Positions 26,388 through 36,111 of a stretch of DNA of 64,000 bases are shown here, piece by piece. The notes beneath the pieces were generated by a model. That model was not told the origin of the DNA, did not search any database, and saw only the letters and a list, made by a program, of their open reading frames with translations. Position numbers and translations under genes: made by a program. How positions within the stretch are numbered: the first letter of the stretch is position 1; each line of letters starts with the position of its first letter. Origin of the DNA: AWTP1-13 sp050248715 (lineage in GTDB: Bacteria > Pseudomonadota > Alphaproteobacteria > Rhizobiales > Hyphomicrobiaceae); assembly GCA_050248715.1 (NCBI GenBank), contig JBFWRV010000001.1, positions 186,001-250,000 of the forward strand, given 5' to 3'.

Positions 26388-27801
26388 CCGCGACCAAGCC
26401 TCTGCATGAGCTCTCCATCGCGGAAGCCGGCCGGCAGCTGCGCGCGGGCACCCTGACCTCGGCGATGCTGACGCAGCATGCGTTGTCGCGCATCGCCGCG
26501 CTCGACCCGCTGTTGCACGCGTTCCTGCTAATCACGAAGGAGCGGGCGCTTGCCGACGCTGACCGCGCCGACCGCGAGCTGAAGTCCGGCATCGACAAGG
26601 GGCCGATGCACGGCATTCCCTATGCGCTCAAGGACATCTGACGGCAGGCATCCGCACGACCTGCCACTCCAAGCTGCTGATCGGCAACGTCCCGAGCGAG
26701 GACTGCGTCGTCGAGACCAAGTTCAAGGCGGGCGGCGCGGTGCTGCTCGGCAAGCTCGCCACGCACGAATTCGCGATCGGTGGTCCGAGCTTCGATTTGC
26801 CGTTTCCGCCGGCGCGCAATCCCTGGAACCTCGATCACTTCACCGGCGGCTCCTCGTCAGGCTCGGGCGCCGCGGTAGCCGCAGGGCTGGTGCGCACTGC
26901 CATGGGCTCCGACACCGGCGGCTCGATCCGCGGGCCGGCGTTTTACTGCGGCACCGTGGGCATCAAGCCCACCTATGGGCTCGTTTCGCGCCGCGGGGTG
27001 TTCCCACTTTCCTACGCGCTCGATCATTGCGGGCCGCTGACCTGGACGGTGGAGGATGCCGCGCTGACAATGCAGGTGATCGCCGGTTACGACGCGCTTG
27101 ACCCCGCCAGCGCCGCTGTTCCGATCCCCGATTTTGCGGCCGCGCTCGGCCCAGATCTTGCGGGACTGAAGCTTGCCTACCCGCGCTCGTTCTTCGCCAC
27201 ACAGGACGGCATCTCGCCTGAGGTCGTCGCGTCGCTCGACGCCGCCGTCCAGCAGCTGACCAAGCTTGGCGCGACGGTAAATGAGGTCGTGCTGCCGGAC
27301 ATCGACCTCTTCAATGCGTGCGGGCGCATCATCCTGGCGGCCGAAGCCTACTCGATCCACGAGAAAGACCTGCTGGCGCGCCCGCTCGACTACGCGCGCT
27401 ACACCTACCAGCGCATAATGGTGGGGGCGACGATCTCGGCTGCCGACCTGACCCAGGCATTCCGGCTGCGGCGCGAGCTGTCGACGCTTGTCAACGCCAG
27501 GATTCTCGGCACGCATGATGCCATCGTCACCGCCAACGGGCTGACACCGGCGCCCCGCTTCGACGAGTTCCCAGCCGATGCACCGTTGAAAATGATGCTG
27601 CACACGATGCCGTTCAACGTGACGGGCAACCCCACTCTGGCGATCCCGACGGGATTCTCCCGGGGCGGTCTGCCGCTCGGCATGCAGATCGTGGGGCGCG
27701 CCTTCGACGAGCCAACCGTGTTCCGGATCGGCGCGGCCTACGAGGGGGCGGCGGGCTGGATCGACAAGCGCCCATCGCTCGAACTGCCGATCGCTGTTTG
27801 A
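26384..27801 (+). pseudogene. AtzE-like amidase (amidase signature family), frameshifted
   Basis: Amidase-signature hydrolase with Ser-cisSer-Lys triad: Lys in PYALKDI, cis-Ser in GGSSSGSGAA, nucleophile region SDTGGSIRGPAFYC. Reading from ATG 26384 meets TGA at 26639-26641 right after ALKDI. The downstream frame resumes as TAGIRTTCHSKLLIG and stays open to 27801. Family members read KDIYDTAGIRTT, so the tyrosine and aspartate codons are reduced to two bases: a 4-base deletion inside the catalytic-lysine motif. It is not a homopolymer error, so probably genuine. The AtzG-like partner upstream is intact. Confidence 0.85.
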
Positions 27802-28015
27802 AGCTCCGCCTGGCGGGTCCGATCGCCCATGAAGGAGCGAAGCCCGCCGGGAGCCGGCGGGATGAAGGCGCCGGGTAGCTCTCGGCAGGCCTCACGGCTG
27901 GAATTTCCCTCTTGCTGGAATGGCCGCTGTCGCGGCAACATCGGTGCATCCGCCGATCCATTCCGCAGCGCCGTGTGGTTCAGCACGGTGCCCTCACCGG
28001 GGAAAGTCGTCATCG

Positions 28016-28879
28016 ATGACGCCTCCTGATCGCCTGCGCGTCCTGCTGGCCAAGCCCGAGTTCGTCGTTATGCCGGCCGTCTGGGACGGGCTCAGCGCGA
28101 AGCTCGCGGCAGCAGCCGGGTTTGAGACGGCGTTCCTGTCGGGCTCGTGCGTGGCCGCGAGCCGGCTGGGCGGGCCCGATCTCGATCTCGTCTCTTTCGG
28201 TGAGATGTTCGACTCCTGCGCCATGGTGCGCGGCGCAGCACCGCAGACGCTGCTGCTCGCCGACGGCGATCACGGCCACGGCAACGCCATGAACGTCCAG
28301 CGCACCGTGCGAGCCTACGGCCGCGCCGGATGCGCCGCCGTGCTGATCGAGGACAAGGTCACTCCGCGCGCGCTGACGGCGGCGGGCAAGCCCTGCCTGC
28401 CGCGCGATGAGGCGCGCATGAAGATCCGCGCGGCGGTGGAGGCGGCCAAGGAGTCCGGCATCCTGATCCTGGCGCGCACGGACTGCCGCCCGACCCAGGG
28501 TATCGACGAGGCCGTGGCACGCATCGAGATGTACGTCGGGGAGGGGGCCGACATCCTGTTCATGGATTCGCCGGCCGATGAGGAGGAGATCCGTCGCGGT
28601 GTCGCCGCGGCGGCGGGCCGGCCATCCTTCGTGGTGCTGTCGCCCGGCGCGCCGCGGGCAACGCCGTCGCAGAAGCGGGCGGCCGAGCTCGGCTTCAAGA
28701 TCGGCACCTATCCGACCGGCATGCTCTCGCCGGCGGCCGCCGGGATGAAGGCGGGGCTCGCCGCGTTGCGGGCCGGCGAGGCGGAGGCCGCGAGCGCCCT
28801 ACCGCCGCCGGAGCTGCGCGCTATGCTTGGGTATGCGGACTACGACAGCCACGCCAAGACGTTCATCGTGCCCGGCTGA
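28016..28879 (+). CDS. Isocitrate lyase / PEP mutase family enzyme
   Basis: 287 aa TIM-barrel of the ICL/PEP mutase superfamily, which cleaves or forms C-C or C-P bonds of 2-oxo acid derivatives. Visible motifs: SGSCVAASRLG, the Mg-binding DGDHGHGNAMNV (about 83-94) and IEDKVTPR. The lyase catalytic KKCGH motif is absent, so it is not an isocitrate lyase; oxaloacetate decarboxylase-like or carboxy-PEP mutase-like activity is possible. ATG 28016 follows GGGGAAAG. Confidence 0.87.
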   Translation: MTPPDRLRVLLAKPEFVVMPAVWDGLSAKLAAAAGFETAFLSGSCVAASRLGGPDLDLVSFGEMFDSCAMVRGAAPQTLLLADGDHGHGNAMNVQRTVRAYGRAGCAAVLIEDKVTPRALTAAGKPCLPRDEARMKIRAAVEAAKESGILILARTDCRPTQGIDEAVARIEMYVGEGADILFMDSPADEEEIRRGVAAAAGRPSFVVLSPGAPRATPSQKRAAELGFKIGTYPTGMLSPAAAGMKAGLAALRAGEAEAASALPPPELRAMLGYADYDSHAKTFIVPG

Positions 28880-28993
28880 ACCGAAGAGAACGGTTCAACG
28901 AGCGCGGGCCGTGCGGCCGCAGACGCGTGGCGAAAGGGCCAGAGGGCCGGCCAGCGGTCCCGCTTGGCGTTGAACCAGGGAAGGGTGGAAGCG

Positions 28994-29839
28994 ATGCTAA
29001 CAATAGACTCCCAGGTGCATACCTATGAGCGCAATCGGCCCGAGCGGCCGTGGGCCGGCTTCCTGCACGGGCCCGAAGAGGTCACCGGCGACGACATGGT
29101 GGCGGCTATGGACGCGGTCGGCGTCGACGGCGCGCTACTGATCTCGCCCTATGCCATGTACCGCTTCGACGGCAGCTACGCGCTCGAGGTCTACGCCAAG
29201 CATCCCGGTCGGTTCGGGCTGATCAAGCCCTTCGATACGGCGGACCCTGCCGTGGGCGAGAAGATCGCCGACTGGGCCGCCAAGGACGGAACGGTCGGCG
29301 TGCGCATCATGCTCAACCGCGACCTGCCGACTGATCCGGCCGATCCCGGAATCAACCGGGTGCTTGCCGCCGGCGCCAAGCATGCCATGCCGGTCAACAT
29401 GCTCGTGTGGGGGCGTCTCGAGCAGGCCAAGGGACTCGCTGCCCGCAACCCCGATACGCAGATCGTGATCGATCATCTGGGCTTGCAGCAGCCCTTCGAG
29501 CCGCCGGCGCCGGCCGAACCCTTCGCCGAGCTGCCAAAGGTTCTGGAGCTTGCCGTCCACAAGAACGTTGCGATCAAGATCTCGGGCGCGTGCACGCTCT
29601 CGCACCAGCCATTTCCCTACAAGGACATCTGGGATCCGCTGGCGCGCATCTTCGACGCCTTCGGCTTGGAGCGCTGTCTGTGGGGCACCGACTGGACACG
29701 GGCGGTGGGGCTTTTGAGCTACGAGCAGGGCGTGGACGCGTTCCGCGTCACCGATCGGCTCTCCGACAGCGACCGCGCCATGCTGATGGGCGGCGCGCTC
29801 AGGCGCATCTACGACTGGGCGCCGGCCAAGACGGGCTGA
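28994..29839 (+). CDS. Amidohydrolase 2 family metal-dependent hydrolase
   Basis: 281 aa TIM-barrel (COG3618-like), typical of lactonases and decarboxylases of organic acids. Starts IDSQVHTYERNRP; the usual first metal pair HxH appears as a single His. VIDHLGLQQP and ERCLWGTDWTR near the C-terminus supply other metal ligands. ATG 28994 follows AAGGGTGGAAG. It lies in a same-direction series with the PEP-mutase-like gene and the next monooxygenase. Confidence 0.86.
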   Translation: MLTIDSQVHTYERNRPERPWAGFLHGPEEVTGDDMVAAMDAVGVDGALLISPYAMYRFDGSYALEVYAKHPGRFGLIKPFDTADPAVGEKIADWAAKDGTVGVRIMLNRDLPTDPADPGINRVLAAGAKHAMPVNMLVWGRLEQAKGLAARNPDTQIVIDHLGLQQPFEPPAPAEPFAELPKVLELAVHKNVAIKISGACTLSHQPFPYKDIWDPLARIFDAFGLERCLWGTDWTRAVGLLSYEQGVDAFRVTDRLSDSDRAMLMGGALRRIYDWAPAKTG

Positions 29840-29863
29840 GGGCGCGGGAAAGGCTGGCACGCA

Positions 29864-30943
29864 ATGCGCGATCTCGAATTCGGCTGGTTCATCCCGACCC
29901 GAGGCGACACGGACGACTACGGCGAGCCGCTGAAGATTGCGGCGGGGCTCGAGATGTTCGACCGCGTCGCCGTTGCGGCGGAGAAGGCGGGGTTCGAATA
30001 CATGCTGATCCCCGTCGGCCACCAGTGCTGGGACGCGTGGATGACGGGCGCGATGATGACGCGCAATACCAGCAAGATTCGCATGCTCATCGCCGCCCGC
30101 CCCAGCTACATCAATCCGGTGCTGCTGGCGAAGATGATCGCCACGTTCGATCAGCTGAGCGGCGGGCGCATCTCCGTCAATCTCATCGCCGGGCAGAGCG
30201 AGGCGGAGAACATCGCCGAGGGCGTGCGCTGGAACAAGGAGCAGCGCTACGAGATCATGGACGAGGAGGTCACGATCCTGAAGGCGCTGTGGACTCAGAC
30301 CAGCCCGACCGACTGGGACGGCAAGTACTACATGCTGAAGCAGGCCGAGCTGACGCCCAAACCCTACCAGAAGCCCCATCCGAAATTCTATCTGGGCGGC
30401 GGCTCCGGCCAAGCCGCGGAGCTGTCGGCAAAACACTCCGACGTGCATCTGTTCTGGGGCGACACGATCGAGCAGATCGTCGCCAACATGAAGATGTTGC
30501 GTGGGCTCGCCGCGCGTCATGGGCGCGAGAATGACCTGGGCTTCGGCATGCGCCTGCAGATCGTGTGCCGCGAGAACGAGAAGGATGCCTGGGAAGCGGC
30601 CGACAAGCTCGTGCGCAACGTGACCGCCGAGCGCACGGACTACATCAAGACCTACTATGCGCAGTCGGTCGCCAATCAGCGGGTGCAGGAGCTGGCACGG
30701 ACGATGGGTGATCTCATCGCGCCGAACCTGTGGAGCGGGCTGACGAAGGCGCGGCCGGGCGCCGGCATCTGCATCGTCGGCAACCCCGAGCAGTGCGCCG
30801 ACGTGCTGCAGCAGTATATCGACATCGGCTGCCACTCGTTCTGCCTGTCGGGCTACCTTCACGACGCGGAAGCCGAGCGCTTTCACCGCTTCGTAAGGCC
30901 CATCCTCCAGGACCGCAACCACGGGCGCATGAAGACTGTGTAG
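29864..30943 (+). CDS. LLM-class flavin monooxygenase (SsuD-like)
   Basis: 359 aa, similar to FMNH2-dependent alkanesulfonate monooxygenases (FGWFIPTRGD at the N-terminus; GGRISVNLIAGQSEAENIAE; ALWTQTSPTDWDGKYY). SsuD-type enzymes desulfonate alkanesulfonates; relatives act on other small carbon compounds. It starts 24 bases after the amidohydrolase and closes the catabolic series. No flavin reductase is adjacent. Confidence 0.91.
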   Translation: MRDLEFGWFIPTRGDTDDYGEPLKIAAGLEMFDRVAVAAEKAGFEYMLIPVGHQCWDAWMTGAMMTRNTSKIRMLIAARPSYINPVLLAKMIATFDQLSGGRISVNLIAGQSEAENIAEGVRWNKEQRYEIMDEEVTILKALWTQTSPTDWDGKYYMLKQAELTPKPYQKPHPKFYLGGGSGQAAELSAKHSDVHLFWGDTIEQIVANMKMLRGLAARHGRENDLGFGMRLQIVCRENEKDAWEAADKLVRNVTAERTDYIKTYYAQSVANQRVQELARTMGDLIAPNLWSGLTKARPGAGICIVGNPEQCADVLQQYIDIGCHSFCLSGYLHDAEAERFHRFVRPILQDRNHGRMKTV

Positions 30944-30976
30944 GGTCCGTCGCCGGCCGCTCCGAACTGCGGATGC

Positions 30977-33280
30977 CTACTTGCGCTCCTGGGCGCGGCG
31001 CAGGGCGGCGGCGAGCGCGCTCTCGGCCGGCGGCTGCGACGGCACGCGGGGCGGAGGGGCGGAGGCACCGCGTGGGCCGGAGGGAGAAGCAGACGGACGT
31101 GGGCCCGCGGAGCGGTCGATGACACCCGACTTCATGGTGAGCGCGATGCGTTTCCTGGCGACGTCAACCTCCTTGACGCGCACCTTCACGACGTCACCGG
31201 CCTTCACCACCTCGCGCGGGTCCTTGACGAAACGGTCGGACAGCTCGGAGATGTGCACCAGCCCGTCCTGGTGCACACCGACATCTACGAACGCGCCGAA
31301 GGCCGTGACGTTGGTGACGACGCCTTCCAGTTGCATGCCGGGCTTGAGGTCGGAGAGCTTCTCGACCCCCTCCTGAAACGTCGCGGTCTTGAACTCCGGG
31401 CGGGGATCGCGACCGGGCTTCTCCAGTTCCACCAGAATATCGGTCACGGTCGGAATGCCGAACTGGGCATCGGCGAACTGCGCGGGCTTGAGCGACTTCA
31501 GGAATGCCTTGTCGCCGATGATGGCCTTGAGCGGGCGCCCTGTCGCGTCCGAGATCCGTTCCACCACGGGATAAGCCTCCGGGTGGACGGCCGAGCCGTC
31601 GAGCGGGTTCTTTCCGTCCATGATGCGCAGAAAGCCTGCCGCCTGCTCGAAAGTCTTGGGGCCGAGGCGTGGGACCTTCTTCAGTGCGCTGCGCGACTTG
31701 AAGGCGCCATTCTCGTCGCGAAAGGCGACGATGTTGGAGGCGAGCGTCTGGTTGAGGCCCGATACGCGGGCGAGCAGCGGCGCCGAGGCCGTGTTGACGT
31801 CGACGCCCACCGAGTTGACGCAGTCCTCCACGACGGCATCGAGCGAGCGAGCGAGCCCACCCTGGTCCACGTCGTGCTGATACTGGCCGACGCCGATGGC
31901 CTTGGGCTCGATCTTCACCAGCTCGGCGAGAGGATCCTGCAGCCGGCGCGCGATCGAGACGGCGCCGCGCAGGCTGACGTCGAGCTGGGGAAACTCGGCC
32001 GCCGCCAGCTCGGAGGCGGAGTAGACGGAGGCGCCGGCCTCCGACACCATCACCTTGGTGAGCTTGAGGTTTGGCATCTTCGCGATCAGCTCGCCAGCGA
32101 GCTTGTCGGTCTCGCGGCTGGCCGTGCCGTTGCCGATGGCGATGAGGTCCACCTTGTGCTTCATGCACAGCGCGGCGAGCGCCGCAAGCGACCCGCTCCA
32201 GTCGCGCCTGGGCTCGTGCGGATAGATGGTGGTTGTGTCCACGAGCTTGCCAGTCTGATCCACCACGGCGACCTTGACGCCGGTGCGGAAGCCAGGGTCG
32301 AGGCCCATGGTGGCGCGCTGGCCGGCAGGGGCGGCCAGCAGCAGGTCCTTGAGGTTCTTGGAGAACACAGAGATGGCCTCGGCGTCGGCGCGCTCCTTGA
32401 GGCGCGTCAACAGGTCGGCGCTGAGCGAGGGCGCAAGTCGAGCTTTCCAGGCAAGTCGCACGGTCTCGGCAAGCCACTTGTCAGCCGGGCGGCCGCGCTC
32501 AGCGATGCCGAACGCGGCGCGCACCTTCAGCTCCGCCGGATGTGGCTTGCCCTCCTCGTGGGCCACGTCGAGATCGAGGTCGAGCACGCCCTCGTTGCGC
32601 CCACGTAGCATTGCGAGCGCACGATGCGAGGGCAGGTCCTTTATGCGCTGGCTGAACTCGAAATAGTCGGAGAACTTGGCGCCGTCTGCGGCCTTGTCCT
32701 TGGCGACCTTGGAGGCGAGCGCCGCCTCGCTCCACTCCCACTCGCGCAGGGCGCCGACAAGGCTTGCAGCCTCGCCGATGCGCTCGATCAGGATGTGGCG
32801 GGCGCCCTCCAGCGCGGCTTTCGCATCCGCCACGCCCTTGCCGGCATCGACGAACTTCGCCGCCTCCACCTCCGGGTCGAGCATCGGGTTGGCGAGCAGC
32901 GCATCGCCGAGCGGCTCCAGTCCCGCCTCGCGCGCTATCTGCGCCTTGGTGCGCCGCTTGGGGCGATAAGGCGCGTAAAGATCCTCAAGCTCCACTTTGG
33001 TGACGGCGCCGTTGATCGAGCGTGCCAGATCGGGGGTCAGCTTGCCCTGCTCCTCGATGCTCTTGAGCACGACGGCGCGCCGGTCCTCGAGCTCGCGCAG
33101 ATAGCCCAGCCGCTCCTCGAGCTTCCTGAGCTGCGTGTCGTCGAGGCCTCCGGTCCTCTCCTTGCGGTAGCGCGCGATGAACGGCACGGTCGAGCCCTCG
33201 CCCAGAAGCTCCACGGTCGCCGCAACCTGCGCCACGCCGACGCCCAGCTCGGCCGCGATGCGCTCGTTGATCTTGTCCAA
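30977..33280 (-). CDS. tex: Tex family S1 RNA-binding transcription accessory protein
   Basis: 767 aa, full family length. Tex N-terminal helical region (about 1-320), YqgF-like nuclease fold (MGLDPGFRTGVKVAVVDQTG, about 330), helix-hairpin-helix (NTASAPLLARVSGLNQTLAS, about 500), and S1 RNA-binding domain (about 640-710, GVVTNVTAFGAFVDVGVHQD). The C-terminal tail is rich in P, A, R and S. It binds RNA polymerase and RNA and affects transcription and RNA turnover. TTG 33280 is the start (AGGA five bases upstream). Confidence 0.97.
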   Translation of the reverse strand: MDKINERIAAELGVGVAQVAATVELLGEGSTVPFIARYRKERTGGLDDTQLRKLEERLGYLRELEDRRAVVLKSIEEQGKLTPDLARSINGAVTKVELEDLYAPYRPKRRTKAQIAREAGLEPLGDALLANPMLDPEVEAAKFVDAGKGVADAKAALEGARHILIERIGEAASLVGALREWEWSEAALASKVAKDKAADGAKFSDYFEFSQRIKDLPSHRALAMLRGRNEGVLDLDLDVAHEEGKPHPAELKVRAAFGIAERGRPADKWLAETVRLAWKARLAPSLSADLLTRLKERADAEAISVFSKNLKDLLLAAPAGQRATMGLDPGFRTGVKVAVVDQTGKLVDTTTIYPHEPRRDWSGSLAALAALCMKHKVDLIAIGNGTASRETDKLAGELIAKMPNLKLTKVMVSEAGASVYSASELAAAEFPQLDVSLRGAVSIARRLQDPLAELVKIEPKAIGVGQYQHDVDQGGLARSLDAVVEDCVNSVGVDVNTASAPLLARVSGLNQTLASNIVAFRDENGAFKSRSALKKVPRLGPKTFEQAAGFLRIMDGKNPLDGSAVHPEAYPVVERISDATGRPLKAIIGDKAFLKSLKPAQFADAQFGIPTVTDILVELEKPGRDPRPEFKTATFQEGVEKLSDLKPGMQLEGVVTNVTAFGAFVDVGVHQDGLVHISELSDRFVKDPREVVKAGDVVKVRVKEVDVARKRIALTMKSGVIDRSAGPRPSASPSGPRGASAPPPRVPSQPPAESALAAALRRAQERK

Positions 33281-33299
33281 AGCTTCCTGCCCTCCGAGA

Positions 33300-33383
33300 C
33301 GTCATCCCGGCGAAGGGCCGGGACCCATGCACTCAGCACCTTGCTCGCTGCTCGGTGACCTCGGTGCCGGCTTGCGCCGGCAC
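33300..33383. repeat. Palindromic intergenic repeat cluster
   Basis: Two inverted repeats lie between tex and the helicase: CCCGGC-GAAG-GGCCGGG near 33306-33322 and a perfect GTGCCGGC-TTGC-GCCGGCAC (33364-33383). Both resemble repetitive extragenic palindromes common in alphaproteobacterial genomes. They lie in the 147-base gap between the two minus-strand genes. Confidence 0.6.
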
Positions 33384-33427
33384 GCCATCAGTTTCCACCT
33401 CGGCGTGCGGATTTCAAGGCTGCCGAC

Positions 33428-35518
33428 TCAGGTGCCGGTGCCGCGCCACATCTGCCGCATGCGGGCGCCAATGTCCACGCTGGCGGCCGGCTTGCGCGCG
33501 CCGGTCGCAGAAGCGGCACCGCCGGGTGGCGGCCAGGTGCAGGCCTCGAAGTTGCCGGCTATGCCTGCGGGTATGAAGCGGGTGCGGACAGCATAAAGAT
33601 GCTTGTCGCCGCGACGGGACTGTTGCTGCACGTAGAAGCGATGCGGCAGCAGAAGCATGAGCTGGTCCTTGGCGCGAGTCATGGCGACATAGAGCAGACG
33701 CCGCTCCTCCTCGATGTCCTCGCTGTTGCCCGTCGACATATCGGAGGGGATGCAGCCGTCGACGACGTTGAGGACGTACACGCACCGCCACTCCTGGCCC
33801 TTGGCGGAATGGATGGTGGAGAGGATCAGGTAGTCCTCGTCGAGGAGCGGCGCGCCGGCCTCGTTGCTGCTGACGCTGGGCGGATCGAGGGTGAGGTTGG
33901 TCAGGAAATGCGCGCGCGTGGCGTAGCTCCCGGCGATTCGCTGCAACTGGTCGAGATCGCCGGTACGGACGAGGGCGTCGGGATAGCGCTGCTCGAGGTG
34001 GGGCTGATACCACCGGCGAACGAGGTCGATCTCGGCCGGCCAGCCAGCGCCCCTGCCGTCGAGGCGTTGCACCAGGGCGACGAGATCGCGCCAGGCGTCG
34101 GCGGCCTTGGCGGGTGGCGGGAAGGTGGCGAGCGCATCGACCATGGCGCGACCGCCCATGCGGTCGAGCACCTTGGCCGCGGTTGCCGGGCCGATGCCGT
34201 CGATAAGCTGCACGACCCGGAAGCCCGTGACGCGGTCGGCCGGGTTCTCCACCCAGCGAAGCACGGCGAGGATGTCTTTGACGTGCGCCGCCTCGATGAA
34301 CTTAAGGCCACCGAACTTGACGAACGGAATGTTGCGGCGGGCGAACTCGATCTCCAGCATGGCGCTGTGATGGGCCGTTCGGAACAGCACGGCCTGCTCC
34401 TTGAGCGCGATGCCGGCCTCGCGGTTGGCCAGGATGGTCGTGACGATGCAGTTCACCTGGCCAACGTCGTCGAGCACCGAGACGAGCGCAGGACGCTCGC
34501 CTCCGCAGCGCTCGGACCGAAGGTTCTTGGTGAACTGCTCGCGTGCCAGCCCGATCACGGCGTTGGCGGCAGCAAGGATCGGCTGCGTCGAACGATAGTT
34601 CTGTTCCAGACGCACGATCCTGGCGGGGGGCTCGAACTGCTTGGGAAAGTCCAGAATGTTGCGCACATTGGCGGCGCGGAAGCCATAGATCGCCTGCGCA
34701 TCGTCACCGACGACGGTGAGACCGGCCCCTCCGGGCTTGAGCCGCAGCAGGATCGAGGCCTGGAGCGCGTTGGTGTCCTGGTACTCGTCGACCAGCACGT
34801 GGTCGAACAGCGCGCCGACCTCGGCCGCCAGCTCGGGCACGCGCATCAATTCGGCCCAGTAGAGCAGCAGATCGTCGTAATCGAGCACATGCTGGCGTTG
34901 CTTCGCCTCGACGTAGGCCGCGAACAGGCCCTGCAGGTCGTCCTTCCAGTCCGCGCACCAGGGAAACTGCTTGGCCAGCGTCACCTCCAGCGGTTCGCCG
35001 GCGTTGACCGCACGCGAGTAGATGGCAAGGCACGTGGCCTTGAGCGGGAAGCGGCGCGCCTTGTCAGAGAAACCCAGCTCGTGGCGCACGAGGTTCATCA
35101 GGTCCGCGGCATCCTCGCGGTCGTGGATGGTAAAACCCGGATCGAGCCCGATCGCATGTGCATGCATTCTGAGTAGCCGCGCGCCGACCGCGTGGAACGT
35201 GCCCGACCACGCCAGGCCACCGCGCGCGCCGGAGCCGCCGCCCGCCTCGCCCAGGGCAGAGGCCACGATACGCTCGGCGCGGCGCTCCATCTCGGCAGCG
35301 GCGCGGCGCGAGAACGTGAGCAGCAGTATCCGGCGGGGATCGGCGCCGTGCACGATCAGGTGCGCAACCCTGTGCGCCAGCGTGCTGGTCTTGCCCGAGC
35401 CGGCGCCCGCGATCACCAGCAGCGGCGCGGCGATGTTGGAGCCCTCACCGCAGACCCCGTGCTCGACGGCGCTGCGCTGCTCGGCATTGAGGCTTTCCAG
35501 ATAGCGGACTGCCGGCAT
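33428..35518 (-). CDS. UvrD/Rep-family ATP-dependent DNA helicase
   Basis: 696 aa superfamily 1A helicase. Motif I IAGAGSGKTSTLAHR, motif II DEYQDTN, motif III GDDAQAIYGFR, motif IV LEQNYRSTQPIL, motif V STIHSAKGQEWRCV, motif VI VAMTRAKDQLML. It is a 3'-5' helicase for repair or recombination intermediates. It is not the main UvrD by length and lacks the usual C-terminal Tudor-like tail, ending in a Pro/Ala-rich segment. A second-copy UvrD/PcrA-like helicase is the safest call. Confidence 0.92.
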   Translation of the reverse strand: MPAVRYLESLNAEQRSAVEHGVCGEGSNIAAPLLVIAGAGSGKTSTLAHRVAHLIVHGADPRRILLLTFSRRAAAEMERRAERIVASALGEAGGGSGARGGLAWSGTFHAVGARLLRMHAHAIGLDPGFTIHDREDAADLMNLVRHELGFSDKARRFPLKATCLAIYSRAVNAGEPLEVTLAKQFPWCADWKDDLQGLFAAYVEAKQRQHVLDYDDLLLYWAELMRVPELAAEVGALFDHVLVDEYQDTNALQASILLRLKPGGAGLTVVGDDAQAIYGFRAANVRNILDFPKQFEPPARIVRLEQNYRSTQPILAAANAVIGLAREQFTKNLRSERCGGERPALVSVLDDVGQVNCIVTTILANREAGIALKEQAVLFRTAHHSAMLEIEFARRNIPFVKFGGLKFIEAAHVKDILAVLRWVENPADRVTGFRVVQLIDGIGPATAAKVLDRMGGRAMVDALATFPPPAKAADAWRDLVALVQRLDGRGAGWPAEIDLVRRWYQPHLEQRYPDALVRTGDLDQLQRIAGSYATRAHFLTNLTLDPPSVSSNEAGAPLLDEDYLILSTIHSAKGQEWRCVYVLNVVDGCIPSDMSTGNSEDIEEERRLLYVAMTRAKDQLMLLLPHRFYVQQQSRRGDKHLYAVRTRFIPAGIAGNFEACTWPPPGGAASATGARKPAASVDIGARMRQMWRGTGT

Positions 35519-35689
35519 CGCTCGGCCTCGGGCTGCGATCGAGAACCAGTCCTGATCATGATTCGTTCGGCAGCGCCAAGTGGGTCAAACACTCGACCGC
35601 GTCGCCGGCTCCGCCAACGTGCGTCTTGCGAGGTGCGCTACCGGCGCACGTGCTGCCGTTGCGAGCCATATCTTCGAATGCCACACATA

Positions 35690-35715
35690 GGAACCCTGTC
35701 CCCGATCGCGCGGTT
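35690..35715 (+). promoter_or_regulatory. Possible EcfG-type promoter of small secreted protein
   Basis: GGAAC (35690-35694), 17 bases, GGTT (35712-35715), 25 bases before ATG 35741. The -35 is perfect; the -10 differs from CGTT at the first base, as at ku. Confidence 0.4.
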
Positions 35716-35740
35716 TGCCGGTCAGGAAAGGAGAACCCTC

Positions 35741-35974
35741 ATGCGAAAAACATTGCTGGCTGCATTTGCCGCAAGCGTTCTCGGCCTTGCTGCAGCCGGA
35801 TCGTCCGCGTCTGCACAAGGTATCGGCGTCTATGTCGGACCACCATGGGAATACGACGAGTATGACGGCGGGTATTACTACGACGACAACGATCCGCCGG
35901 TTTATGGCTACAGATCGCGCGTCGAGCGTGATCGCAGCTACTACCGGACGCCCGCGGGACACTGTGGCACCTAG
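35741..35974 (+). CDS. Small secreted Tyr/Asp-rich protein
   Basis: 77 aa with a clear Sec signal (RKTLLAAFAASVLGLAAAGS, cut after ASA). The mature part of about 52 residues is dominated by Tyr, Asp, Gly and Arg (YDEYDGGYYYDDNDPP). AAGGAGAA lies in front of ATG 35741. Similar small periplasmic proteins occur widely in rhizobia without known function. The possible stress promoter just upstream suggests envelope-stress expression. Confidence 0.8.
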   Translation: MRKTLLAAFAASVLGLAAAGSSASAQGIGVYVGPPWEYDEYDGGYYYDDNDPPVYGYRSRVERDRSYYRTPAGHCGT

Positions 35975-36111
35975 CATTTTGGGAACGGCAGTCGCTGCGT
36001 CGACGCTCGCATCGAGTAGTAGAGAACTGCTGAGCGGGACCGAGCGAAAGATCGGTCCCGTCCGCCTTCACGGCGGCCTACTCTGCGTGCCAGCCCGCGC
36101 TCGTCAGCGCC

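Noticed and set aside
29135..30922. 595-codon minus-strand frame opposite amidohydrolase and monooxygenase genes
   Set aside because: Antisense shadow spanning two well-supported plus-strand genes.
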